Positions 11,701 to 25,000 of a stretch of DNA of 64,000 nt are shown here, piece by piece (within the stretch, counting starts at the first letter, position 1; each line of letters starts with the position of its first letter). The notes beneath the pieces are model-generated. The model saw only the letters and a program-made list of their open reading frames with translations. It searched no databases and was not told where the DNA came from. This stretch comes from Amia ocellicauda (taxonomy: Eukaryota > Chordata > Actinopteri > Amiiformes > Amiidae): contig NC_089864.1 of assembly GCF_036373705.1 (NCBI RefSeq), positions 10,680,001 through 10,744,000 on the forward strand, read 5' to 3'. Made by a program: the position numbers and the translations under genes.

Positions 11701-13159
11701 GTTTGTGTGTTTCTTACTCCTACAGTTATGTTGGGGACGTGTACATATTAAAAAATAATCTGTGCAGAAATGTGTTCGTTGATGGTATTTGTATTATTAT
11801 TCATGCATGCATATTGCATCTTCCTACTTGTTAAAAGTTACACAAATTGATTTCCTGACCTTAACCTGTATGACAAACAAATCATTACACTGTAATGTAT
11901 ACACTATAGCATTAATACCAGTGTAATTAATTCACTACAAATTACACTTGGATTAAACATACATTCTATCAGGGGGGAAGGTTGATGCGCTCTAATTGGT
12001 TAATATAATAGGTGATGACTATTCTTCAATTAAGAAATAAAGTACAAACGCTTGATATATTAATTACGCCTCGTTTATCTGCACTTCTCGTCTGCTTTGG
12101 ATCAATTTGAATATGTGCTGTGTACACCAAGAGCAAACCATTAAAAAATGTTATTTTTAGATTCCATAATGGTTGACCAGTGATAATTGAGAGGAAAGTG
12201 TTGGAGTCACTATCAATCTACATGGCTGTGTTCAGCAATTAGATGGGGGTTAAAAACAATAAATCAAGCCATGTATCATTATTAATTCTTATAATATTGT
12301 ACTTGCAAAAGAACACAACAATGTAAAACTAGATTAAACTAGAATAAAGTGAAATCAGCATATATTTAGTAGCTGTTAACAAACCAGTATTTCCTGTCAC
12401 AGTAAGCACAACCACACAAATATACTATGTTCGATGGCAATGAAGTGTGAAACACAATTCACTTAATCATGAAACTATTGGAGCATTGCAAAAACGTTGA
12501 GTCCCCAAAATTCAGTACAACTAAATACATATTTTTCCACAGACACACAAAAATAACATTAGTCCTCTATAATTTTTTTAAATGCAATGCTTTCACATAA
12601 TGAATTCAGTGTGTGATGCAAATAATTAGCAGAATATCTTGTTTTTAATACAGCTTTTATTACATCCTCACTGGTGCCAGTGCCATTTTAACTGACCCTT
12701 TATGTCATTCTTCTTATCTTAGTATAGTTGATAGATAAAAACCTACCTTGCACGTAGTTATTTTGTCACTTCAAATTGATAAAATAGTGATATAATAGCC
12801 ACCTCATTATTCACTCATCTCACATGCTGAGAATCCTATATCGTACTATTTCCCAGGTATGATATTTTGAGGTAACAACACAGACCTGCCATGGCGTTCC
12901 AACAGATGTCCCCAAAGATGTTATACCAAGAAAAAAACACTAACCATATTGATATTAGCCATAGAATTATAGTCACATTAATCTGGTCATAGGAGGAAGT
13001 TGGTGGTGTCCCATTGATGCCATACTCAGCCAATGGGGCACTCTCTTTGATAGTGCAATGTGTGATGTACAATTGAAGTCAACAGCATGTTAAAAAAACC
13101 TTCAGAAGGCAGTCTTGTGCATTCAAATAATCATTCTTCCATTTGTTGTTTGTTCCATG

Positions 13160-13550
13160 CGTTCTAAGCGGATAAGAGGTCTGCACTTTTAATACTCCTT
13201 CTGATTCAAGGGTCACTTTTGGATGAAGGGATTGCTTTTCAACTTGATAATGACCCTAAACACAAAACCAGACTGATACAATGGCCTCCCTAGTGTCATG
13301 ACTTTAACACCATTGAAATGTTACAAGTTGATCACATCTGGAGTGTGAAAAAAAGAATGCAAACACCATAAATTTGATCTTGAAGACAAATAAGAAAAAA
13401 AAATGGCAGAAACAGTGGTCAGGAAACTACTGAGGTTGTTGAGTGGATACCCAAAATGCATAAAGCCATTACTGCAAAAAAATGCACCAAGTCACAATAC
13501 TGGTTATGGGGAATAAAATTAAAAAAAGCCATTTTACAGATGCATTTGTG
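13160..13550 (+). mobile_element. Tc1-like transposase relic
   Basis: From about 13232 the plus strand reads AFQLDNDPKHKTRLIQWPP, then after a stop CHDFNTIEML...W, VKKRMQTP and finally EWIPKMHKAITAKK. These match the second Asp block, the final Glu block and the ESMP end of Tc1-family DDE transposases. Stops and a deletion of about 12 residues between the Asp and Glu blocks show it is dead. No terminal repeats were found. Confidence 0.75.
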
Positions 13551-14215
13551 AAGGTGGAACTGCAATTTGGAGTGTGTCAGTCCACCGCTGCAGTTAATGA
13601 TATGGCTAGAAAATATATACATATACACTCAAATATTAGTTTTATGATCCTAAGACCATGTAACTCTTAACCACGAAAGCAACCAGCTAAGCCAGGAAAA
13701 TTTATAAACCATCAAACCGCTTAACTATGCAATGGAAATAATAGACGGTAAAAACCTCTATGGGGAAAAAGTACATTTTATTTTGAGTTTCCTCTGAAAT
13801 CCTTGAGGTCTTGTAACCTGAGAAACAAAGTGAAAAAGACAAGTTAAAATGTGCATTCCACAATTGTGCCCTTTAATTCTTACTGTTAGTTTAAAAATAA
13901 GAGATTTGTTATTTGCTGGGTGCATGCATGCCTCCAATTCAAATACTTCAAAGTCTTATTTTTAAGGGTTTGTTTACCATTACAGCATCTTTTAAATAAA
14001 TAATGCAATGTAAAAAGTGAGTGTACTTACCTGTGAAAGAAGTGAGTTCTGACTGCTGATACAAGCAGGGTGGAGCAACGGAGTCTCTAACGTGAAAGGG
14101 ATTGTGTGCATTAGGACAGTGTTAATTGTGGTATTGACTGGAGAGCACTTTCACATATGCTCCAAGTATACAAGATACTTACATGCAGGAAAGTCATGTG
14201 TAAGTGTAAAAGCTT

Positions 14216-14230
14216 CCCCCCCCCCCCCCC
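14216..14230 (+). repeat. Poly-C run
   Basis: Fifteen uninterrupted C. Confidence 0.9.
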
Positions 14231-15856
14231 AACACTAAAACTTAACGGATAATTTAGTAAAATGCATATCCATAGGTTTGTCTTTTTTATTATTTTTTAA
14301 TCACATTCCATTATCATTTATTTTATTCCTCATTTAAATAGATACTTATGAAATAAGTTTTTTATTTTTTATTTTATTCTTTTAGGTTTGCAATAGTAAT
14401 GTCTGAGCACTATTTATTTCACTCCACCTCTGCTGACCACTACTTGTTAATTTAAGTCATGTTACTTGAAAATAATATACAGGTTAATGATACCTTAAAG
14501 TTTTCTTCAGCTTTGAGAAAAATAAATCTTCCATTTCATCATTGCCCTCAATAACAGTCACTTAAATTGCAATATACCTAAATATCCAAATGAATCATTA
14601 TTAAACTGAAACTAGAATATAAATCATTAGTTTCTATTCAGTACTCACAAGTCTTTTTAAATTGTTTCACAAAAGTAACATGACAGCATTTAATACATTC
14701 CTATCAATGCAGCAACTTGCTTTGCTTTGTAAACACACTGAATAATGAAGACCTTGACCACCCTCCCAAATCTGTTAGTGCTTCACTCCCAATTTTAACC
14801 AACCATGGAAAAAATAAAGTAGACACCGTAATAACTCCATATTTAGGATGCATTTTACTAAGGAGTCTATAATTTTAATTTTATTTTGTGATCATGTCTA
14901 TAATATAAACCACTGTAAATAATGACAAGCTAGCATCTATAATATAAAATGAATGAGAAGCAGATCAAGATAGATCAATCTCTAAACAATTAATTCATCA
15001 TTTCATTCTTTTACTTATAAATTTTTGTTCTGACAGTAAAACAATGTAATTAACTGAGATGTTCATATACATATAACAGCACAGTTTGGTAAAACCAGCA
15101 ACATAACAGTGATATGATCTATTAGAATAACATGTGCTGTAAAACGTTGGCAAAACTGTATACAAATGTGTTTTAAAGTTTTTTTTTTTTTTTTTCTCTT
15201 TTCTGTTTTTAAAGAACAATTTCCCATTATACCACACCAAGTACCAGCAGGTGCATTAAGCCACTGAGAAAAAAAAGCTCTTGCTATTACAGTTAATTTG
15301 ATTGATCAATGTCACTGTACACTTACAGATAGCTGCTTCACATTTTCTCCTGTAATGCATATTCGGCAAATCTGAAATACTTCCTTAAAACTTTTACCCA
15401 ATTCATGCCACAATATAGAGTCCACGGTGGAAAGGGAAAGAAATGAATGAAATTAAGTGTATATTGACAATGTAACACTGATTCGATGTAAAATACTACC
15501 ACATTTACATGGACCTGGAAAAGTCTGTACGTTTTGGGAACATGGGACAGATTTTCATTTTTCACTGAATAAGCAGCAAGGGTGAAGTAACATTACAGTA
15601 TTTACTTTAAAAGTGCACTCAATGTTCCACATCTCTTTGAGGACAATCTACCGATCAGTGCCGAGAACATTCTGGAAGGCTTCCACAATGTAAACCACCA
15701 TGTCTGTATGCCATGAAAATGTGGTGTATCCTGGCTGAAATCTGGACTTGTATATCTTGGTGTAGGTTTTACAACATTTGCATGTTCAAAACAGACTAAA
15801 TAAATCTCAGGGACGGGGAAGCAGGGGGCTGGGGGCAGGGACCGGGGCGCGAGGTT

Positions 15857-16094
15857 TTAGTGGGATTCTCCATTCACTGACGATCCTTCTCCCCGCGGCG
15901 AGGACGACCGGGAGATCCCTCTTTCAGTGTTGTCGGAACTAGAGCCGCTTTGACTGTGCTGGTCGGCAGATGTAGCGCTGGAAGTTGGTGTTGACTTTGC
16001 TTTCTCCTTAAAGTCTGTGATAATAACAGTCAGGTCTCCTACTGTGACTTCCAAGTGTTGGGCGCTGCTCCTGTCCACGTTTTTTAATCTTGGC
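15857..16094 (-). CDS. YAF2: YAF2 exon 4, RING1-binding region and stop
   Basis: It encodes residues 97-175 and a TAA stop, with acceptor [28 protein letters not shown] is the conserved beta-hairpin shared with RYBP. The 3' UTR continues to lower coordinates, but no single polyadenylation site can be chosen because AATAAA on this strand occurs several times between about 14.3 and 14.9 kb. Confidence 0.96.
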
Positions 16095-19000
16095 CTGCAA
16101 TGGGAAAACAGAAAACGCAATTAGAAATCCTCTTGGAAAAACGATGAACCGACAACCACACGTGCATTACGTCATGTTTATTCATCACATTGGGTGTTCC
16201 TCAATAGCTAACAAGACATCGGGTTCCCATTAAAACAGAGCATTAGTCCTACCAATTCATGGTCACTAGATCTGAAAGCAATGTAGCTAATAGTTGTGGC
16301 AAATTGTTATATATTTTTGAATTCACCTTTGAATGTACACCTGCAAAAAGAGCTTAATGTATTACAGTTCTCTATTGGTAACACATGCTTATGAAGAAAC
16401 AAGCGTTATAGATGGTTAGATTAAGGGGAAAAAAAATATATATATATATTTAGCTGCACTACATGTACCATAATGCCAATTTACCTCATTTTCTTGTGAC
16501 TGTTCTTTTTGAGTGTGGTTTCCTTTTCTGTTTTATCTTTTTTCTCTTTCTTTGGTTGTGTTGGGGAAGCAAACTGCTGGGTTACTTGCTGTGCAACCAA
16601 CTGGGAAACTGGACGAGGTTTCCTGTAATACAAAACATACAACTTTGATTATGAAAATTATCCAGACAAACATGCATTACAGCAACACTGAACAGTATGT
16701 CACACACATACAGACACTTAAATAAATCCTAAACCCTTTTCATCCACATTTAAATTCATAAATGAATTTACAAAGATGCGTCTTTAATATAGTTGTAATT
16801 ATATACTTCCTGAAGTTCACGCAACTTAAAAGATCAGTTTTCTACCATATCATCCATATCACATCTAGCATCTTAATGCAGTTATGGACATGCCATGGGA
16901 TAGAAACATCCATTATACAGAATTCCTAATCAGTGATTGTTTGAAGAATACTTGACTTGTATAACAAGGAACAGGTAGATGCTCTGGGAAAAAGCGATGT
17001 CGAGGCTTGCTTATAAAGTGGAATAAACAAAATGATTAATTTTAAGTGTTAACTGGTGCCAGTGAAACAACATGAAGCACAGAGCTGATGCCATCTCTGA
17101 AGATGGATACAGCCTGGATTACACGTAACTACCCACAAAGTAAGCAAGGGACACTAAAATTCACACAAAGCAATGGAACTGCAGTAAAAACGGCATCATA
17201 GCGGCAGTAATTTCCGTTCCAAATTAAGAAAACAATTGTAAATAAAGTGCTTAAAGGATTGTCATGACAACAGAAAAGCATTTATATTTATTTCAAATAA
17301 TATATTTTCAAATCCAAAAAGAATACAAAATATTTGCCACATTATAGAAGCCCAGGTAACGTTGAGAGACAGCAGATGCATTACACATTCAAACCACTTA
17401 GGAGTACCATATTGCACAGAACACAGTCAACCCCATTAGGATGTCTTTAATTCAGATATCTGTGTGCCACCCATCACTGATATATCTGGGTAATCCTTGT
17501 GTTCAAACTCATGCTGGTGAGAAATCACAGATGTGTTCAATAAAAGCACAGAACTGTCCCCTAAAAGCTAATGCATGTAAAGCTCATACCAAACCAAGGA
17601 TCCCAGAGGTGTACTTTATATTATCAGAGAATTTCCCAAGTTACACCACAAATCACAAAAAGAGAAACTGGTGAACTTTGATTACACTGAAATAAACATC
17701 TACTGTGGAGATCTTATCACAGTTGTAAGTGTTCCCCTGCAGCTGAACCGTTTCTCAACATTGCCCTGGTGAAGGGATTAAAAAGTACAGTAGGATAACC
17801 TAATCACCACATATACTGCTCTTTGTTGTACAATTAAGAATGCGAGTATTAAAAAGGTATCCATATCCTTATACTATTTTTTAGCAAGAGAAAAAAATAC
17901 TAATGCGGTTTATTCTGTTGGCAAAACCAGCAAGCTTAAAAGTGGGTCACTTGTTATCCCTTTGGATATGTGAAGGCGCTGCGGCGGCATTTAATGATGC
18001 GATTTCTTGCTTTGAGAACTGGTTACAGAACGAATGGGTGACATTTGTAACATGGCTCAGTATTAACATCTCTGCGTGAAGCACACAATGCCCTGCTTCT
18101 CCCTCACTCGAGCTGTGCATCTATTACAGGTGGACAAGATGGTAATCGTGAGAGATCCCTAATCAGATTAAGTTCGTCAGCTGTGCTACATTATAACTGT
18201 CACTGATATTCATAACCCCTCAGCCAGAATTTATTTCACATCCGTGTACAAGACACACACACACAAAAAGCAGCCGTGGTGTACTACATCAAGGGCTAGA
18301 CTGCAGCTCTCTCACACACATACATGCCATCGAATGTGTGTGTGTGTAACGCCACTACCAGATAAATTATTTGTATTTCTAATACATAAATGTAGGCCAT
18401 CTGCTGTGAAAGAGGAGTGTAAACTGCTGTTACTTGGGAAGTAAATGCTAAAGCTTGAATAGGTTATATTCTTAAATGTTGAGGGGGTAAAATATATATT
18501 AAAGAAAAAAAAAGAAAACTGAACCTTGTCATAAGAAATTCAGATTTGCTAAATATCATGAACAGCCCAGTCTGAAAAGACCATTTAAGCTGCCTTGGCT
18601 AAAGCATATTCTCAATGACAATATAAGATTAATAATTTACATTTACTGAAGAACTCATAAATAAACAAGGCATTGGACACCTGTTCCATCGGATACACTA
18701 AACTTGAAGGATCTTACTATAGCTCACTCACTGCCAAAATACAACTGCTGTTCAAAAATGGCACTCGTTTGGATTATACAGACTAAGATATCTATATATT
18801 TTTTAATCAGAATTACCACAATAATACTATAAACATCAAATGGAATGGAAGCTTTTAAGATCCATCATCTAATATAAACCCATAAAAGGCAGGTAACCAT
18901 GCACAGGATTTATCTTTTTCATCACAGAAGATGTTCTTTTGCCCTGGACTCATAAAGAAGTCTGAGAAACAATGCGTCTCGATCTTGTGTCTGATTATAT

Positions 19001-22000
19001 GCTTGGAGTGCACCCAGTGCATGTCTGGCAAAAAAATGTAACTTTATAAAAATTCATTAGTGTAAACGGCTCTACTAAAAGACCCATCTGCTCTCCTGCC
19101 ACGGTATGAGCATGCGGTAGAGATCGCCCCTGGAAGTGATCTTTCAATTCAATCACACCCTTATTGCACACTGCCCTCTTTCCAGCTGACATTAAACAGA
19201 TGAGCCCTACAGGCCTCCAACAGAAACAGCCCCCCAAAACTCACTGCATTGTAACTACTGCAGGGGGAAAAAAAAAGAAGGAAAAAAATGTTAGAAACTA
19301 TAACCCACAGAAAGAACAAGCAGACATGCCCAGAAATTAGGTTTAACTGTTGGTCATCAGCCAGATAGAAGGATTTATTTCTCAGGTACAGGAATAAGCT
19401 TTACAAGGATTGATGCATGTTTATTTTTATATTTGTATTAATATTGTGTTCCTATATATAACAAAGCATACAACCTGGAATTTGAATGTTGTTTTAAAGC
19501 CAGTAAAACCACTTAGTGTGCTTTTAAATAAACAATGTTGATGGATTTGAACGCTGAAGAAATTCTCAGGAATTTTGCCTCCTTACTCCCAATCAAGCCA
19601 CAGTACTTTCTTTGAACCAACTTATTTTAATTATTTTTTTATACTTATAATTATTAAAGGCATCAAGTAATGCTCAGTATTGGACCATGAGAGTATTTTT
19701 CAATATTTTTAAATTTTCCTATATTCAACTGGGAAGTCAGCCCAACTCACTACAGCTTTCACAACTCTGTTTCATACTTTTTACAATCTTTTATTTGTTT
19801 TTAATGTCGAGTTCCTCTAAATGAAGGATTAAATGGTAGAAATCAGGGTCATCCTTTTATACATTATTGAAGTGTTTGCTTACAGGGCTCACTGGCATTT
19901 AATCTTCCCGTGATCACACAGCTATTTATAAAAAAGTAATTAGAAATGCTGTGCTGGGAAAGAAGAAAAAAAACTTTCCTCAAAACGGTTCACAGGAAGG
20001 GTTCATGAAAGTGTTCAAAAACCTTTAATTATATGATAGGTAATTTTAAAACGCAGCATTTGTTTCATTCTTGACACATATAAACCTTATGATAAGGTTG
20101 CAAAATTGTATCAGATGTCCTGTAAGAGAGCGGAGTGTGTGTATTGATTCAGATGAACATTTTGGAGAACTGAGTTAAAGGGAAGTACACAAAACAAGTG
20201 GGCTAATGGAACAAAATGTTAAAACAAAATGTGACAATACCACTACATTTGCGAGTATAAGATTTTATAACATATGATCAATTTAACCCCCCATAAAACA
20301 TTAGGCCTACCTAACAAACACATACTTTTCTAAAGATTACATGTGCTGGTTATTTTCCTTTCCTACACTAAATACGGTCCAGGTACGATAAGTTTCAGAT
20401 TAAACATTTTCTCAGATGCATCCTTTTCACCTTGATTCAAAAAGATTTGTAATCTTTCTGAATACAAAATGTGCATCTTAAACAAAAACAGATTTACAAC
20501 AGTTGTAACTATTATTGCATTCCTAATAATGATTCATGTATGAACATTTCTGCTGACATCACACAAGACAGTTTTGTTATTATACAGACAACCTTTGCTT
20601 TTATTTTTACACTTAACAAATCCTGACATCACAGGTTCCTAATGAATCATGTTGAAAACTTGAGACTGCAATTTAGTAAGTGTTGCATGCAAAAGAGTGT
20701 GCCATGCAAGAGCACAGGTCCTCACTCTGGCACTCCCTATTGCTGTAACACTAATGAAATCAAGATGGCCATATCTGAAAGAAACATACAGTCAGTACGA
20801 TATTAGCTTTAACTACAAAACAGATCACTGATCTAATAATATACAGCAGTAAGTTCAGTTACTAATCAGAGCTGTTTCCAACACAGGCCAGACTGCACAT
20901 CCAATCAAACTGTTAAAATCAATGCGCCTCTTTCATTAAACATTCAAATGACCCAAAAATACAACTTTACAGCTGAAGTACTTATAAGCATCTAAAATGC
21001 TGTTTCAGGGAAGTTGCCTCGTCCAATTTTCATATTATTCCAATTAAAAATGACTTTCTTCAAAACCGTTATTAAAACACAGATTTTCAGATCAGTAAAG
21101 GAAAAGTACGGAAGCTTATTAGCGCCACAGAGAAAAAAAACGCAATCTCATATTAATGCAATAGACCTATGTTTCTTTCTCTCTCTCTCTCTCTCTCTCT
21201 CTGTGTAGCACTAATAACCTTCTGTAGAAAAGCTCATTATAATTTACATAAAATGTATGTTCCTGAATAGGTCCTTTATCAAACCACCACAAATCAGCTT
21301 ACTGACAGGAATAACTTTGTGCAAACAACCTTAAAATTAAAGTGTGAATTTGTCTCTTAAAATTAAATAAAGTGAAATACTTAAATGTACTGGAATGCAT
21401 ACCACTAACTATGCAGAATATTAAAAACAAAACTGCTTTTTAATTGACACTACAGAAAAATGGAAAAAGAAAAAAGGGAACACTGAAATGGGAAGGCTGC
21501 CATAGCACCCTAACCTGACCCAGTTTCTGACAGGCTTTTCCAGAACATAAAGTGCTAGGTGGGCTCAGATAACAGTGGCAATGGAGTGAATGCTTGACAG
21601 GTCATCCATTTAAGAGTAGATTTCAAATCATGCCTGGTGCCTCTTCAAACAGCACTACACACCTATAACAACACATAGAATAACAGATATATCGGAGGTA
21701 TTTAGCCTGGAAGAAAAATATAAACTCCCTGTAAAATACAGCAGTCCCACATGATGATACATGATAGGCATGCTGAAAGCCAGCCGGATTTTCCTCCCTA
21801 TTACTCTGTACTTACAACAGCCACCTCACTTTTAAAGCACTTTTTTTCCCCTCTCTTTGAGATCTGTGAAATGTGTTAATCCTTAAAACTATTAAAATTT
21901 TTTTAAAAAAAAAGTGTTTTGTGCTTGCCGAGTGCGATGGTGCTTTCGTGCTATGGGGATTAATGTGTGTGGGGGAGGCTGTTAGTCATTTCTGAAATCC

Positions 22001-25000
22001 CGGTCCACCGAGGAATCAAAATATATTCATGCCACACTACTGCTTTAGTTAGTTTTTTTCTTTTTTCTGAGAAGATATGACTCTATAGAAGGGGAAGTTT
22101 GATCTGAAGGAAAGTTACTTCTCAGCCTGTCCTTCCCAGCTCATTTACAGATTCCACCACACACCATACATCACCAATGGTCACACAAAGACAGACAGTC
22201 CAAACACACGGGATTAGTTTGCATCACTCGCATGCATCATTTGCTGGCTAATGCAATAGCATAGTGGGGGGGGGGGGGGAGGAGAGACAGTAATTCTGTG
22301 GAAAAATGGTTAAATGAACACACAATAAGCATTTTAACAGCTTCTCACACACAAGTATCATCAAGTTAAAACAAAGAGGCTGAATATCAACATCTTTAAT
22401 GAAAAGGGGATTGCCTTCCATTAACTTTTATGTTTAATTTATTTATTGTTTTAAACACTCACAACCCATTCCTAAAAGGATTCTCACAAAGGATTTCCAT
22501 ACCCTGTTCTGCTGGGATGCACAGTCTCGCCAAAATCAGTAAGAATATCACAGGAGCACTCAAATAGTATAAAGTCATAATCATCTCTCGGATACTACAT
22601 CAGATTAGTCTTCATTTGAACTGTCGGCAAATCAGCTCAAATGACCTTATACAATTATTAATTGAAATGAGAATGATCCCAAATTGAATATAATTGCTTT
22701 GACATTAATACAGTGTGCACACTGTGCATGCCGATACATACTTTATTTATTCAATGCATTCAATAGAAGCAGAAAAAATGGCTAATGGAGTCTCACAGAA
22801 TGAAATTTAGAGTTGTGAAGTGCTTGGAGATAATGCACAAAACATAGATCATACTTTGAAAGGAAGCAAAACTGCCCTGACATTCAACTCCCTGCATTTC
22901 TGTTGCTTCTAATGTAAGCTGTAGTTAAATTCCACATTTTGTAAGTCCAACACAAAATATATTGGTCCTCGATCAAGAACAAACTCCCAAATGGTCAGGG
23001 GTGTCTAATTTAGACAAAACAAAATGAGATATTACTTTCAATTAAGCAGATTAAAATTTAAAACAAATAATTAGTGATGTTCCAGAGTCTGAATATCCAT
23101 TACATTTGGCTTCTCCTAAAGTGCAAAATATGCATTAGACCTAATGAATAGGGCTTCATGTTTTCTCAATCTGTCAAGAACAAAATAAGATAAAAATGCA
23201 CATCACTGAAGTTTTGGCAAGATGAAATCACTCATCTACTAGTATTTCTATTGTCATGTCAAGGTCAGGCAAATTAAAATGTTTGCAGTGTGTGCAAAAG
23301 ACAATGCTGTTCTTTATTCCCAGTCAGGAAATGTGGATAAAATTCATTACTGCCACCACAATGGCTCCCTCTTTTGAAAATGCAAGATGAACAGATTATA
23401 TAACAAAATACTGCTTTATATTTGATCATCTTTAAAACATGTTCAGAAGCCAGTCTAGACAGCAGCAGCGGCCACTCAAGTTATTTACAGATCTTGTTCA
23501 TCTTCTGGTTCACGTTCTTCATGTCCCACAGAGAAAGTCATGACACGGGACAATCGTTAAGATGTAATTTTACGATTTTGTAATTCACATTTGCGGTTGC
23601 TAATATTTATGTAACGTCTTGAATTTCGAAATTCTTCATTGGATATTTATTACATGCTGTGTTCTGCATTCATAATACGGCACTGGAATGCCCCCCAAGT
23701 CATTTTAAGGTAAGGTTTACTGCTTTTATTCTTAATAATGTTACACAAAATCAAACCATTAACATTTTGATTTACAAATTAACTTTAATGAAATTCACCT
23801 CAAAATATGATGTTCCTCAGAATATTGGTCTGAAAATTATGATGGATCCCATAATTTGAAAGCACTAAAATACCCCACTGGCGAAAGCAATTAGGCATTT
23901 TGTTATTTTAGCATGGATTCAACCTTTTCATAGACTCACCTATGAGATTTATTTCTGTATGAAAAGTAAAAAAATAAAAATAAGATTAAACAATTACAAA
24001 ATAAGGTTAGTACATCCACCACAGTGCTAAAAAAGACATTCAAATTGATCAGAACATTTAACAATAAAATACAAGTGATATTTAAGTGTCCTTTTTTGTT
24101 TTCCAATCATTTGCCGCGATTCTTTTAACCTTCAGTCTTTTAATGATGTGGCAAAGCTCCCATTTTAGTATCTTTATTCTGCTGTCTGTTCTTGTAAGAT
24201 GTCTGACCCATTTTCACTTACCAGTTCTTCTTTCATCCATTTCAGTGATTTCACTCCAAATATATTCTGTGGTTTCCTTCTTGTTGTGCCCAGCATGCTT
24301 GCTAAGCACTTTATGGAGCCTGTTCAATCCCCCCGGCTAATGTTTGGATCAGAAACACAGGTCAATACTATGAGGACACCGTAGTAGATTGTTTGTTTAT
24401 ATCATCGGTATTCAAGGGCCACATAGACAGTTTAACTGGAAGGAAGGTTCAGGACATACTAGCGATTCAAATAAAAATAAAACCTCTTGCCATCCCTGTA
24501 CAGCAAATGTTTTCATCAAAATAATCCACCTAGTAGGTCTATCAAATGGTAAATGGTAATTTTGTCTTAGAAATGTATAGCTTGACAGCCCATCAGTCCT
24601 AATCACCTCCTAGATATTTTTTTTTTTATTCTTGACTTCTGCATTCCAGCTCCTTCCATAACATTTCGATGGGGCTAAGGTCATGCCACTAAAGAGAAAA
24701 GCTCATCAAATTATAACCTGTAATTTTTCATTTAACATATGATGGTTTTGTGATTGGGGTCACTATCATTGACCAAGACTTTCAAACTGAAGACATCTTT
24801 CTGGAAGTAATACTCAGCATATTATTAGCTCTTTGGTTCCAGGACTTTTCTTTATGAAGGGCTGCTGCAGCTTTACATTTTAAGACAGAACCTCTCGATT
24901 CAAGATTTCCTCTAATGCACTGCTTCCCATTTGTTACAATGAACAAATAGAGAAAACAGACTTCCAGTGAAATTGCAAAGAAGTACTGTAAAGGTGCTTA

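Larger units (their letters stand above)
11700..15856. other. Interval between GXYLT1 start and YAF2 stop, including the YAF2 3' UTR
   Basis: AT-rich. It contains a Tc1-like relic (13160-13550), a C run (14216-14230) and, at the right, the unbounded YAF2 3' UTR. No additional gene is supported. Confidence 0.6.
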
